A stretch of 64,000 bases of DNA, taken from assembly GCF_005233875.1 (NCBI RefSeq), contig NZ_SZPZ01000005.1, forward strand, positions 496,001-560,000, in the 5' to 3' direction. Under the pieces are notes generated by a model. That model worked only from the letters and a program-made list of their open reading frames with translations. It had not been told where the DNA came from and did not search any database. How positions within the stretch are numbered: the first letter of the stretch is position 1; each line of letters begins with the position of its first letter. Source of the stretch: Kribbella jiaozuonensis (lineage in GTDB: Bacteria; Actinomycetota; Actinomycetes; Propionibacteriales; Kribbellaceae). Positions 40,513 to 48,736 of the stretch are shown piece after piece. The translations under genes were made by a program, and so were the position numbers.

Positions 40513-41912
40513 GAGTCCGCCGGGCGGGTCATGGAGAGTACGTCGAGGGCCGCGTCCAGCTGCTCCTCGGTCAGGTCTCCCTTCTCGACGTGACCGTTCT
40601 CGATCACGACCTCGCGGATCGTTTTCCCTTGTTTCAAAGCACTCTTGGCCACCGCAGCGGCGTTCTCGTACCCGATGTAGCGGTTGAGCGGCGTCACGAT
40701 CGACGGCGACGACTCGGCCAGCGCGCGGGCGTGATCGACGTTCGCGGTGATGCCGTCGACACAGCGGTCCGCCAGCAGGCGCGAGCTGTTCGCGAGCAGG
40801 GTGATGGACTCGAGCAGGTTGCGCGCGATCACCGGGAGCATCACGTTCAGCTCGAAGTTGCCTCCGGCACCGGCCACGGTGATCGCAGTGTCGTTGCCGA
40901 TCACCTGCGCCGCGACCATCAACGTCGCCTCGCAGATCACCGGATTCACCTTGCCCGGCATGATGCTCGAGCCCGGCTGCAGGTCAGGCAGCGAGATCTC
41001 GCCGAGCCCGGCTCGCGGCCCGGAACCCATCCAGCGCAGGTCGTTGCAGATCTTCGTGAGGCTCACGGCGACCGTCTTCAGCTGGCCGGAAAGCTCGACG
41101 AGTCCGTCACGAGCTCCCTGCGCCTCGAAGTGGTCCTCGGCCTCGGTCAGCTCCAGGCCGGTCCGCCGGTTCAGCTCGGTGATCACCGCGGCCGCGAACC
41201 CGGGCGGCGTGTTGATCCCGGTGCCAACCGCAGTACCGCCCAGTGGAAGCTCGGCGACCCGGGGCAGCGTTGCCCGCACCCGGGCGGCACCCCGGCGGAT
41301 CTGCTGCGCGTACCCGTTGAACTCCTGGCCGAGCGTCACCGGCGTCGCGTCCATCAGGTGCGTCCGCCCGGACTTCACCACCTCGGCGAACTCAGATCCC
41401 TTACGAGACAGGGAATCCGCGAGGTGCTCGAGCGCCGGCAACAACTCCTGTACGACGCCGGCGGTCGCCGCCACGTGGATCGCTGACGGGAACGTGTCGT
41501 TGCTCGACTGGGATGCGTTGACGTCATCGTTCGGGTGCACGTCGCCGCCGAGCGAGCGGGTGGCAAGGGTGGCCAGCACCTCGTTCGCGTTCATGTTCGT
41601 CGACGTACCCGAGCCGGTCTGGAAGACGTCGATCGGGAACTCCGCGTCGTACTCCCCCGCGGCCACGTCGTCCGCCGCAGCCACGATCGCGGCCGCCCGG
41701 TCGGCGTCGATGACGCCGAGTGAGGCATTCACCACCGCTGCCGAGGCCTTGATCTGTGCCAGCGCATGCACGAGCGCCGGCGCGAGCGGCCGCCCGGAGA
41801 TCGGAAAGTTCTCCACCGCACGCTGCGTCTGCGCCCGCCACAACGCGTCCCGAGGCACCTTGACCTCGCCCATCGTGTCGTGCTCGATCCTGAATTCCAC
41901 GTCATCACCCAT
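40509..41912 (-). CDS. fumC: Fumarate hydratase class II
   Basis: 467-aa iron-independent, tetrameric fumarase. The superfamily signature GSSIMPGKVNPV, the active-site TGSGTSTNMNANEV and the SGRTHLMDATPVTLGQE region are intact. ATG 41912 lies 6 nt after TACTCT on the minus strand, so it is probably leaderless; the upstream in-frame extension is not conserved. It forms an operon with the DUF402 gene. Confidence 0.95.
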   Translation of the reverse strand: MGDDVEFRIEHDTMGEVKVPRDALWRAQTQRAVENFPISGRPLAPALVHALAQIKASAAVVNASLGVIDADRAAAIVAAADDVAAGEYDAEFPIDVFQTGSGTSTNMNANEVLATLATRSLGGDVHPNDDVNASQSSNDTFPSAIHVAATAGVVQELLPALEHLADSLSRKGSEFAEVVKSGRTHLMDATPVTLGQEFNGYAQQIRRGAARVRATLPRVAELPLGGTAVGTGINTPPGFAAAVITELNRRTGLELTEAEDHFEAQGARDGLVELSGQLKTVAVSLTKICNDLRWMGSGPRAGLGEISLPDLQPGSSIMPGKVNPVICEATLMVAAQVIGNDTAITVAGAGGNFELNVMLPVIARNLLESITLLANSSRLLADRCVDGITANVDHARALAESSPSIVTPLNRYIGYENAAAVAKSALKQGKTIREVVIENGHVEKGDLTEEQLDAALDVLSMTRPADS

Positions 41913-41971
41913 ACCTGCAGAGTACGTCGCTAAGCGTCGCCGGAACGCCCCGATCGACTGGCTGTGGACAA

Positions 41972-42616
41972 CTACGAGCTGCCCTGGTAGACGAAATACG
42001 TCTCGTCCCGGGCCTGTAGGCGGACCGGGACGGGCGTGACCTGGCAGGCGCCGAAGACCGTCGTGACGGCTGACTCCAAAGCCTCGGTCGAGGACGACGA
42101 CCACACGGTGAGGACGCCGCCGGCGCGCAGCTTCGCCCGGCACGTGGTGAGAAACGAGGAGGTGTAGATAGCCGAATTCTCGTTGTAGACAAGGAAATCC
42201 GGGCCGTTGTCGACATCCAGAAGGATCGCGTCGACGGACGCCTCGGGCAGATCCGCGACAACAGCGCGCACATCGCCGACCACCACACCGACACGAGCGT
42301 CGTCGAGGATCGATGGGACCAGGCCTGAGCGCATCCAGCCGACCAGATCCGGCTCGATCTCGGCGACAGTCACCGAGCCGAGCCGCGAGTCGGCCAGCAG
42401 CGCGCGGACCGTGTACCCGAGTCCGAGTCCGCCGACAAGCACCCGCTCAGGCCGCCGTACCGCCTCCAGCGCAGCCGAGGCCAGCAGCTCCTCGCTGGCC
42501 GTCTCTCGATCGTCCATCACGAAGACGCCATTGACCCGCAGCTCCAGCGCCCCGTCGTCACGGCGCCGGAGTACCAGCTCACCCCGCTCGCTGCGGGCCC
42601 GCGCAATCTCCGCCAC
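41972..42616 (-). CDS. Spermidine-synthase-like methyltransferase-fold protein
   Basis: 214-aa protein with a Rossmann-like core: VLVGGLGLGYTVRALLAD, VAEIEPDLVGWMRSG, VVVGDVRAVVADLPEASVDAILLDVDNGPDFLVYNENSAIYT. This is the pattern of the spermidine synthase family (PABP), in which aspartates bind the substrate amines, but the N-terminal β-domain is very short. True polyamine synthesis is uncertain. GTG 42616 is the best supported start; TACCAT upstream may be the -10. Confidence 0.75.
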   Translation of the reverse strand: MAEIARARSERGELVLRRRDDGALELRVNGVFVMDDRETASEELLASAALEAVRRPERVLVGGLGLGYTVRALLADSRLGSVTVAEIEPDLVGWMRSGLVPSILDDARVGVVVGDVRAVVADLPEASVDAILLDVDNGPDFLVYNENSAIYTSSFLTTCRAKLRAGGVLTVWSSSSTEALESAVTTVFGACQVTPVPVRLQARDETYFVYQGSS

Positions 42617-42660
42617 CTCAGACGCCGCCGTGGTCGATGGTAAGAATGGTGTCCTCCCGT

Positions 42661-42680
42661 CGCGTCGGCCTCCCGACGCG
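42661..42680. repeat. Inverted repeat CGCGTCGG-CCTC-CCGACGCG
   Basis: Perfect 8-bp arms with a 4-nt loop, between the spermidine-synthase-like gene and the broken SDR gene. It could be an operator or the remnant of a shared control region. Confidence 0.4.
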
Positions 42681-42708
42681 GACCAACACCCTACGCCGAG
42701 GAACGCGA

Positions 42709-42991
42709 GTGACGGACAGCGGCAAGGTCGCACTGGGATGTCGTCCTGCTCGTCAACAACGCTGGTATCGCCCTGCCCGAAGGCCGGCCGAGTGAGGTAC
42801 CGGTCGACGTACTGCGGCGTGTCTACGACACCAACGTGTTCGGCCTTGTCGCAGTGACGCAAGCAGCACTTCCGCTGCTGCGCCGGGCCGAGGCCGGACG
42901 GATCGTGAAGGTTGTCGTCCGGTACTCGACTCTCCCCGCCGACGGGCCCTCCGGAGGCTTCTACGACGAGAACGGCCCGATCCGCTGGTAG
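42709..42991 (+). pseudogene. Short-chain dehydrogenase/reductase pseudogene with internal deletions
   Basis: Three pieces of a classical SDR remain. A GTG at 42709 starts VTDSGKVAL, the normal N-terminus, but the frame then shifts and the TGxxxGxG region is gone. From 42737 the other frame reads DVVLLVNNAGIALPEGRPSEVPVDVLRRVYDTNVFGLVAVTQAALPLLRR across its middle (NNAG motif present). After RIVKVVV it jumps to the C-terminal ending ADGPSGGFYDENGPIRW, so the serine and YxxxK active site are lost. At least two deletions, about 70 and 100 codons by comparison with typical members, make it non-functional. Confidence 0.82.
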
Positions 42992-42992
42992 C

Positions 42993-43694
42993 TCAGTACC
43001 AGCCCTTGGCCTGGGAGTGGCCCCAAGCGTTGCAGGGGGAGCCGTAGGTGGCTTCGATGTAGTCCAGGCCCCACTTGATCTGGGTGACCGGGTTGGTGCG
43101 CCAGTCCTTGCCGTACGCCGCCATCCGGCTACCGGGCAGCGCCTGCGGGATGCCGTACGCCGTCGACGACGGGTTGTCGGCGCTGACCTTCCAGCGGGAC
43201 TCCTTGTTCCAGAGCTTCTCCAGGCAGCTGAACTGGCTCTGGCTCCAGCCGTGGTCGGGGAGGAGGTTCATCGCGACCTCCTTCGGCGTGCCCTCGTACT
43301 TCTTCCGCTCGGCGTCGCGGCTGGCCCGCTCCTCCTGGACCGAGCGGTCGGCCTTCGCCAACGCCTGGTACCGGCGCAGTGCAGCGTTCTTGGCCTTCAT
43401 CTTGACGTCGGCTGCATCCTGGGCCGCGGTGATCAACTCGACCTCGTTCCGCATCTGGATCGCGGCGGCGGCCTCGTCCGCGGCGGAGCCGGTGGACTTC
43501 GGGGCGGCCGACGGCGAGGCGTCGTCCCCGGTCAGCACCTTCCCGCTGTTCAGCACGGCCATCTCGGCCCGCCCTGAGACCTTTTCCGAGGCACTGCTGC
43601 TCCCGGGGGAGCTGAAGAGGTCGATACCCGCGACAACGGAGACGACGGCGATCCCAGTAACTGCGAGAGCCGTGACGGAGCGCTTCGCTTTCAT
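42993..43694 (-). CDS. Exported lytic-transglycosylase-like (lysozyme-fold) protein
   Basis: 233-aa secreted protein: an N-terminal signal/anchor (AVTGIAVVSVVAGIDLF, ~10-26), a helical coiled-coil-like region (residues ~70-145, with ADVKMKAKNAALRRYQALAKADRS) and a C-terminal SLT-like domain with the catalytic glutamate in KLWNKESRW and the typical SAYGIPQA-like block (TAYGIPQALPGSRMAAYG). Ends GHSQAKGWY as in other actinobacterial members. It would cleave peptidoglycan during growth. The 180-nt region upstream is unusually A/T-rich; no c-di-AMP riboswitch could be identified. Confidence 0.86.
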   Translation of the reverse strand: MKAKRSVTALAVTGIAVVSVVAGIDLFSSPGSSSASEKVSGRAEMAVLNSGKVLTGDDASPSAAPKSTGSAADEAAAAIQMRNEVELITAAQDAADVKMKAKNAALRRYQALAKADRSVQEERASRDAERKKYEGTPKEVAMNLLPDHGWSQSQFSCLEKLWNKESRWKVSADNPSSTAYGIPQALPGSRMAAYGKDWRTNPVTQIKWGLDYIEATYGSPCNAWGHSQAKGWY

Positions 43695-43785
43695 CTGTCC
43701 TTCCGAGAAAACCCGACCCCCGTCGGCTGCAACGAGAACATACTCTGGCGTAAACCGTGCGTGATCACAAGCAGGTCACGAACGA

Positions 43786-43818
43786 ACGGTGCGGCCGCCA
43801 GCGTGGCGACCGCACCGT
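43786..43818 (-). terminator. Terminator of the phoH transcript
   Basis: ACGGTGCGG-c-CGCCA, GCG loop, TGGCG-a-CCGCACCGT: a 15-bp hairpin with one mismatch, about 60 nt downstream of the leftward phoH-like gene. Confidence 0.75.
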
Positions 43819-43876
43819 GCGCGGAATTCTTACCCCTGCTTTACAGAAAGTTATGACCCAATAACGCGGACACTCC

Positions 43877-45208
43877 TTACAACTGCAGGTCGTCGAGCAT
43901 CTCGGTGACGAGCGCCGCGATCGGCGACCGCTCCGAGCGGGTCAGGGTCACGTGCGCGAACAGCGGGTGACCCTTCAGCTGCTCGACCACCGCGACCACG
44001 CCGTCGTGCCGGCCGACCCGCAGGTTGTCCCGCTGGGCGACGTCGTGGGTCAGAACGACCCGCGAGTTCGCCCCGACCCGGGACAGCACCGTCAGCAGTA
44101 CGTTCCGCTCCAGCGACTGGGCCTCGTCCACGATCACGAACGCGTCGTGCAGCGACCGGCCGCGGATGTGGGTCAACGGCAGTACCTCGAGCATGCCGCG
44201 GTCCATCACCTCGTCGATCACGTCACCGCTGGTCAGTGCGCCCAGCGTGTCGTACACGGCCTGCGCCCACGGCCCCATCTTCTCGGACTCGGTGCCCGGC
44301 AGATACCCGAGCTCCTGCCCGCCGACCGCGAACAGCGGCCGGAAGACGATGACCTTCTTGTGCTGGCGCCGTTCCATCACCGACTCCAGGCCGGCACACA
44401 GCGCCAGCGCGGACTTACCGGTACCGGCGCGGCCACCGAGCGAGATGATCCCGACATCGGGGTCCAGCAGCAGGTCGAGCGCGACCCGCTGTTCGGCGGA
44501 CCGGCCACGAATGCCGAACGCCTCCCGGTCACCACGGACCAGCCGGATCCGCTTGTCCGGCATCACCCGGCCGAGCGCGCTGCCCCGGTCGGACAGCAGC
44601 ACCAACCCGGTGTGGGTCGGGAAGTCGCCCGCCTGCGGCAGCTCCACCGAGCCGTTCTCGTACAGGTCGTCGACGATGTGGGTCTCGACCTCGAGCTCGG
44701 CCATCCCGGTCCAGCCGGACTCCAGCGTCAGCTCGGCGCGGTACTCCTCGGCCTGCAGCCCGCACGCCGACGCCTTGACCCGCATCGGCAGGTCCTTCGA
44801 GACCAGCGTGACATCCTTGCCCTCGGCCATGAAGTTGCAGGCCACGGCAAGGATCCGGCTGTCGTTGTCGCCGAGCCGGAAACCGGCCGGCAAGGTCTCA
44901 GGGTCGGTGTGGTTCAACTCGACCCGGAGAGTTCCACCCTTCTCCCCCACTGGCAGGGGCGCGTCCAGACGTCCGTGCAGGATCCGGAGCTCGTCGAGCA
45001 GTCGCAGCGCGGTGCGGGCGAAGTAGCCGAGTTCCGGGTGATGCCGTTTGGCCTCCAATTCGGTGACAACGACCACCGGAACGACCACCTCGTGCTCGTC
45101 GAACCGCAGCATCGCGTGCGGGTCCGAGAGGAGCACCGAAGTGTCCAGCACGAAGGTGCGCTGATCCGGTGTGGATGAGGTACTTGACGCCTTGGCGTGG
45201 ATGGCCAT
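43877..45208 (-). CDS. PhoH family protein with N-terminal PIN domain (PhoH2 type)
   Basis: 443-aa cytosolic protein. The N-terminal PIN-like nuclease domain shows acidic residues in FVLDTSVLLSDP, VTELEAKRH and RLGDNDSRILAVA. The C-terminal PhoH ATPase has Walker A GRAGTGKSALAL and Walker B AFVIVDEAQSL. PhoH2 proteins of actinobacteria act as ATP-dependent RNA unwinding and cleaving enzymes, sometimes in toxin-antitoxin pairs; no antitoxin-like gene is beside this one. ATG 45208. Confidence 0.93.
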   Translation of the reverse strand: MAIHAKASSTSSTPDQRTFVLDTSVLLSDPHAMLRFDEHEVVVPVVVVTELEAKRHHPELGYFARTALRLLDELRILHGRLDAPLPVGEKGGTLRVELNHTDPETLPAGFRLGDNDSRILAVACNFMAEGKDVTLVSKDLPMRVKASACGLQAEEYRAELTLESGWTGMAELEVETHIVDDLYENGSVELPQAGDFPTHTGLVLLSDRGSALGRVMPDKRIRLVRGDREAFGIRGRSAEQRVALDLLLDPDVGIISLGGRAGTGKSALALCAGLESVMERRQHKKVIVFRPLFAVGGQELGYLPGTESEKMGPWAQAVYDTLGALTSGDVIDEVMDRGMLEVLPLTHIRGRSLHDAFVIVDEAQSLERNVLLTVLSRVGANSRVVLTHDVAQRDNLRVGRHDGVVAVVEQLKGHPLFAHVTLTRSERSPIAALVTEMLDDLQL

Positions 45209-45611
45209 GTCGCACGTCCTCTTCTAGGCCGTGACGTACACCCTCGCCCCGGCCCGCCAGTGGTTAGGTGATGGGTCGGGTGCCGCCCTCGGGGTCCGGT
45301 GTTGACCCCGTCCGCGCCGCCGCACGAGCGGCAACGGCGATCAGTGAGTTCGAGACCTCAGGTCTCGGGGACTCCGTTCGGCCCCTCATGGGGCAACCGG
45401 CTGGAACGAGATTCTCAAACTGATCGGGCCTCCCGTGACAGCCGGCTTCCCCTCCGACCGTCTCTGCCAGAGTAGGAGCCTGCCGCAAACGGCGCAGCCC
45501 GACACGCCCGGCCACGGGGTTAACAGGGCGTTACACCTTCAGCCACGCGAGGGAGCACGATCACTCGGGCGGGTGATCCGGTACGGCGGTCTGCGCGGCG
45601 ACGCTCGGTAC
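45209..45611. other. Long divergent intergenic region with three hairpins
   Basis: 403 bp with no convincing gene. It holds CGGGGTC-N7-GACCCCG (45290-45310), the near-perfect palindrome CGAGACCTCAGGTCTCG (45351-45367) and GCCCCTCATGGGGC (45381-45394). A frame on the plus strand is open from 45435 into the next gene but starts poorly. The hairpins could belong to a long leader of phoH (minus strand), to the membrane-protein gene, or to a small RNA. Confidence 0.5.
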
Positions 45612-46802
45612 ATGAGGAAGAACTGGCCGTCGTGGACCGGGTACGCCACCGCTGCGTGGTCCCTGCTGTACGGCGTACTTGGCGTGTACTGGAGCCTCGG
45701 CGGAGCGGGCTATCCGTTCGCCCACGTACCGGACGACCGCGCCACCGCGTCGATCCTGGAAGGTACGCCGGTACACGTGGTCGGACCGGTGATGGCAACG
45801 ATCGGACTGGCCGGCGCCGTGCTTGCGGTCGTGATGACCCGGATACGCCCGCGCGGATCGGTCCTGCAGACGATTGCCGCCGTACTCGCGGTCGGACTGG
45901 CGCTCGTGATCCCTGACTACACACTGATCGCGGTCGTTGCGCTCTCGCCCGCGATCGTGGTGTTCGCGTTCACCGGCGTACCAGGGGCGCAGGGCGGTCT
46001 CGGCGACATCCTGTACTGGCACCGGGTGAACCTGATCATCCTGTTCGTCGGCGGCGTCCTGTGGGCGGCGACCGCCGTCGCGTATCACCGGCGCAGCCGG
46101 AACGTCTGCGTGTCGTGCGGTCGAGGAGCTCACGAACCGGAGTGGAAGTCACCCACAGCCGCACTCAGGTGGGGCAAATGGGCCGTAGGCGTTGCGGTGG
46201 TGGCGAACCTTCCGTACGAGTTCACCCGCGTCGCCTGGTACTTCGGCTGGCCCGTCGGTATCAGCGACGAGTTCCACCAGATGATGGCCGACACGCCGGG
46301 CATGCTCGAGATGGGACTCGGCCTGGCCGTGATGGGCCTCGCCGGCGGCGTCCTCACCCACGGTCTGGTGCATCGCTGGGGCGAGGTCTACCCGCGCTGG
46401 ATCTGGTTCAAGGCAGGCAAGCGTGTCCCGACGCTGCTCGCGATCGTCCCGGCCTCGATCGTTGCCGTCGTACTCGTTCCGGCCGGCCTGATGAACACGC
46501 AACTCCCCCTCGACGGCGACAACTGGGCGACCAATGCCCCAGGCATCCTCTGGGTCGTATGGGGAGCAGCCCTCGGTACGGCGACGTACGCGTACTACCT
46601 GCGCCGCCGTACGACGTGTGCACGCTGCGGGCGCGGCGTCACGTACCGAAGCGACGCTCTCGTTGGGCATAGCTCCGGATCGCGCGGAGGAAGTCGACGT
46701 GCCGGAAGTCCGGCCAGAGCGCTTCGCAGAAGTAGAACTCGCTCAGTGCGCTCTGCCACAGCAGGAAACCGCCGAGACGCTGCTCACCCGACGTACGAAT
46801 GA
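45612..46802 (+). CDS. Polytopic membrane protein with two CxxC zinc-ribbon-like motifs
   Basis: 396-aa protein with roughly nine or ten hydrophobic segments. It carries two similar short Cys motifs in cytosolic loops or tail: NVCVSCGRGAHE in mid-protein and TTCARCGRGVTY near the end. The segment WYFGWPVGISDEFHQMMADTPG lies between helices. I do not recognise a family. ATG 45612. The last ~55 codons are antisense to the 3' end of uppS and look non-protein-like (SRGGSRRAGSPARALRRSR), so the original stop may have been lost or shifted; a stop in another frame is at about 46670. Confidence 0.7.
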   Translation: MRKNWPSWTGYATAAWSLLYGVLGVYWSLGGAGYPFAHVPDDRATASILEGTPVHVVGPVMATIGLAGAVLAVVMTRIRPRGSVLQTIAAVLAVGLALVIPDYTLIAVVALSPAIVVFAFTGVPGAQGGLGDILYWHRVNLIILFVGGVLWAATAVAYHRRSRNVCVSCGRGAHEPEWKSPTAALRWGKWAVGVAVVANLPYEFTRVAWYFGWPVGISDEFHQMMADTPGMLEMGLGLAVMGLAGGVLTHGLVHRWGEVYPRWIWFKAGKRVPTLLAIVPASIVAVVLVPAGLMNTQLPLDGDNWATNAPGILWVVWGAALGTATYAYYLRRRTTCARCGRGVTYRSDALVGHSSGSRGGSRRAGSPARALRRSRTRSVRSATAGNRRDAAHPTYE

Positions 46803-47418
46803 CCAGGTCAGGGTCCGGTTGGCCCTTGGTGTACAGGTGCCTGGCGATGTGCTCGACGTCGACGCGATCAGCCAGCTCCTCGATCGACATGCCCTTCGCG
46901 GCCTCTTCGAGGAGGAGGGAGCGGACGGCGTCGGCGAGCTCGCGGCGGCCGCCGTACCCGACGGCGACGTTGACGAACAGGCCCTCGTTGTCATGCGTCG
47001 CGGTCTCGGCTGCCTTCAGGACCTCCGCAGTACTGCCGGGCAGCAGGTCGAGCGCGCCGACCGGGTGGATCCGCCAGCGGCCGATCGCGGTCAGCTCCTC
47101 GACGGTCTGCTCGATGATCCGCAGCAGCGGCTCCAACTCCTCGGCCGGGCGGGTCAGGTTGTCGGTGGACAGCATCCACACCGTGACGACCTTGACGCCG
47201 ACGTCGTCGCACCACTCCAGGAACTCGGAGATCTTGTTCGCCCCGGCCTCGTGGCCGCGCGACACCGGGTCGCCGACCTGGCGGGCCCAGCGCCGGTTGC
47301 CGTCGATGATGACGCCGATGTGCCGCGGGATCCGGTCCGGCGACAGCGATCGCATCAGCCGGCGTTCGTACAGACCGTAGACCGCATCGCGCAGCTTCTG
47401 CTTGCCAGGTGTCCGCAT
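46639..47418 (-). CDS. uppS: Isoprenyl transferase (cis-prenyltransferase, UppS family)
   Basis: 259-aa enzyme that adds isopentenyl units in cis. Motifs: catalytic IIDGNRRWAR, SRGHEAGANKISEFLEWC, and the conserved RTSGEQRLGGFLLWQSALSEFYF. Actinobacteria often have two such enzymes, one making short Z-farnesyl diphosphate and one making decaprenyl diphosphate; position next to a divergent hemolysin-III gene is that of the Rv1086 (short-chain) type. The chain-length assignment is inference. ATG 47418. Confidence 0.92.
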   Translation of the reverse strand: MRTPGKQKLRDAVYGLYERRLMRSLSPDRIPRHIGVIIDGNRRWARQVGDPVSRGHEAGANKISEFLEWCDDVGVKVVTVWMLSTDNLTRPAEELEPLLRIIEQTVEELTAIGRWRIHPVGALDLLPGSTAEVLKAAETATHDNEGLFVNVAVGYGGRRELADAVRSLLLEEAAKGMSIEELADRVDVEHIARHLYTKGQPDPDLVIRTSGEQRLGGFLLWQSALSEFYFCEALWPDFRHVDFLRAIRSYAQRERRFGT

Positions 47419-47611
47419 GGGCAGGGTGCTCTCCTCAAAGACTCTCGGTCACGAGGCTAGCCCACATCGCGGTGTGGGTGAGAGCCCTCGGAGTGCCTCA
47501 TAGAAAGCTGCCAGAAAGGCCGAACTTTCTTCGCAGTTCGTGCATCGTAAACACGGGTGGTGGTGCGCCGACCCGGTGACGTCGCCTACATTTCATCCTT
47601 CTGGACCATGC

Positions 47612-47631
47612 AACCTACGGTTCCGTAGGTT
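47612..47631. promoter_or_regulatory. Palindromic operator upstream of the hemolysin-III gene
   Basis: AACCTACGG-TT-CCGTAGGTT is a perfect 9-bp inverted repeat; a further half-site CGTAGGT follows at 47639-47645. This looks like a TetR-type operator. It lies 49 nt upstream of the start at 47680 and 194 nt from uppS. Confidence 0.72.
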
Positions 47632-47679
47632 ACGGTGGCGTAGGTACGACCCGCCCGGCTACCCCTCGAAAGGACGGCG

Positions 47680-48375
47680 ATGACCGCTACCAGCGCCCAG
47701 CCCCAGGAACTCGGTCACCGGCTGTCAGGCCGGCTCGGACCGCTCAAGCCCAAGCTCCGCGGGTGGCTGCACGCCGGCACGTTCCCCTTCGCCACCGCCG
47801 CCGGCATCGTCCTGATCTGCCTGGCCCCGCACGCCAACGCCCGCCTCGCCGCCGCGGTCTATACCGCAGGCGCGATGCTGCTGTTCGGCATCTCGGCCCT
47901 GTACCACCGCTTCTACTGGGGCCCGACCGGCGAAGCGATCCTGCGCCGCCTGGACCACAGCAACATCTTCCTGCTGATCGCCGGCACGTACACCCCGCTG
48001 GGCATGGTGCTGCTGCACGGCAAGGACCGCGTCCTGATGCTCGGCCTGGTCTGGGGCGGTGCCGCACTCGGCATCCTGTTCCGCATCTTCTGGCTGAGCG
48101 CCCCACGCTGGATCTACACGCCGATCTACCTCGCCCTCGGCTGGGTAGCCATCTTCTGGATGGGCGACATCTACCACGCAGGCGGCGCGGCTGTGGTGAC
48201 GCTGATCGCGGTCGGCGGCGGCCTGTACTCGATCGGCGCAGTCGTCTACGGCACCAAGCGGCCCAACCCGTCGCCGCGCTGGTTCGGCTTCCACGAGATC
48301 TTCCACGCGTTCACAGTGGCCGCCTTCATCTGCCACTACATCGCGGTCAGCATCGCGACGTACCACGCCGGCTAA
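47680..48375 (+). CDS. Hemolysin III (PAQR/YqfA) family membrane protein
   Basis: 231-aa seven-helix membrane protein of the HlyIII/PAQR superfamily. Zinc-site-like histidines are in SALYHRFYW, the SNIFLLIAGTYTP region and FHEIFHAFTVAAFICHYIAV. Such proteins are proposed membrane-bound hydrolases or lipid-homeostasis factors; haemolysis is rarely the real function. ATG 47680 follows AAAGGACGG. Two palindromic half-sites upstream suggest control by a TetR-family protein, perhaps a fatty-acid regulator. Confidence 0.9.
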   Translation: MTATSAQPQELGHRLSGRLGPLKPKLRGWLHAGTFPFATAAGIVLICLAPHANARLAAAVYTAGAMLLFGISALYHRFYWGPTGEAILRRLDHSNIFLLIAGTYTPLGMVLLHGKDRVLMLGLVWGGAALGILFRIFWLSAPRWIYTPIYLALGWVAIFWMGDIYHAGGAAVVTLIAVGGGLYSIGAVVYGTKRPNPSPRWFGFHEIFHAFTVAAFICHYIAVSIATYHAG

Positions 48376-48378
48376 CTT

Positions 48379-48720
48379 CTAGCGGCTGTGGCTGAGTGCT
48401 GCCAGGAGTACTACGAGCGCTGCCCCGGTGCCTGCGATAAATGCAGAGCGGGGAGGGGCCTTCAGTACGTCGTGATCACCGTCGCTGCTCAGCAACGACC
48501 AGCGGGACTTGGCTGAGAGTGCTGAACCGAACGAGAGCACCGAGCCCGCCGAGAAGGCGGAGAGTGTCGATCCAACCGACGCGACGGACAGCGCCGAGCC
48601 GACCGATCCGATGCTCAGCACGGACCCGACCGACCCGATCGACAGGATCGATCCGCGGCTTGCGATCGAAAGAAACGAGTCTTCTGACCGCAACGACAAT
48701 CCACCGTCCATGCTCGGCAT
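48379..48720 (-). CDS. Serine/glycine repeat protein with C-terminal membrane segment
   Basis: 113-aa protein built of degenerate 5-6-residue units of the type (V/I)LS(I)GSVGS, running from about residue 18 to 75 (SILSIGSVGSVLSIGSVGSALS...). It ends with a hydrophobic helix (FIAGTGAALVVLLAALSHS). Small proteins like this are frequent in actinobacteria; the repeats may form a β-solenoid. Converges with the hemolysin-III gene, 3 nt apart. Function unknown. Confidence 0.68.
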   Translation of the reverse strand: MPSMDGGLSLRSEDSFLSIASRGSILSIGSVGSVLSIGSVGSALSVASVGSTLSAFSAGSVLSFGSALSAKSRWSLLSSDGDHDVLKAPPRSAFIAGTGAALVVLLAALSHSR

Positions 48721-48736
48721 TCTGACATGTACTGGG

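Noticed and set aside
43695..43876. c-di-AMP (ydaO) riboswitch before the lysozyme-like gene
   Set aside because: Genes of this type often have one in actinobacteria, but I could not find its conserved blocks; the strong hairpin there is better explained as the phoH terminator.
45265..45310. Possible M-box (magnesium) riboswitch
   Set aside because: GTTAGGTGA followed by GTGCCGCC echoes two conserved M-box pieces, but the GAGGCTCCT and GGACACAGGC elements and correct spacing are absent, and the downstream gene is not a magnesium transporter.
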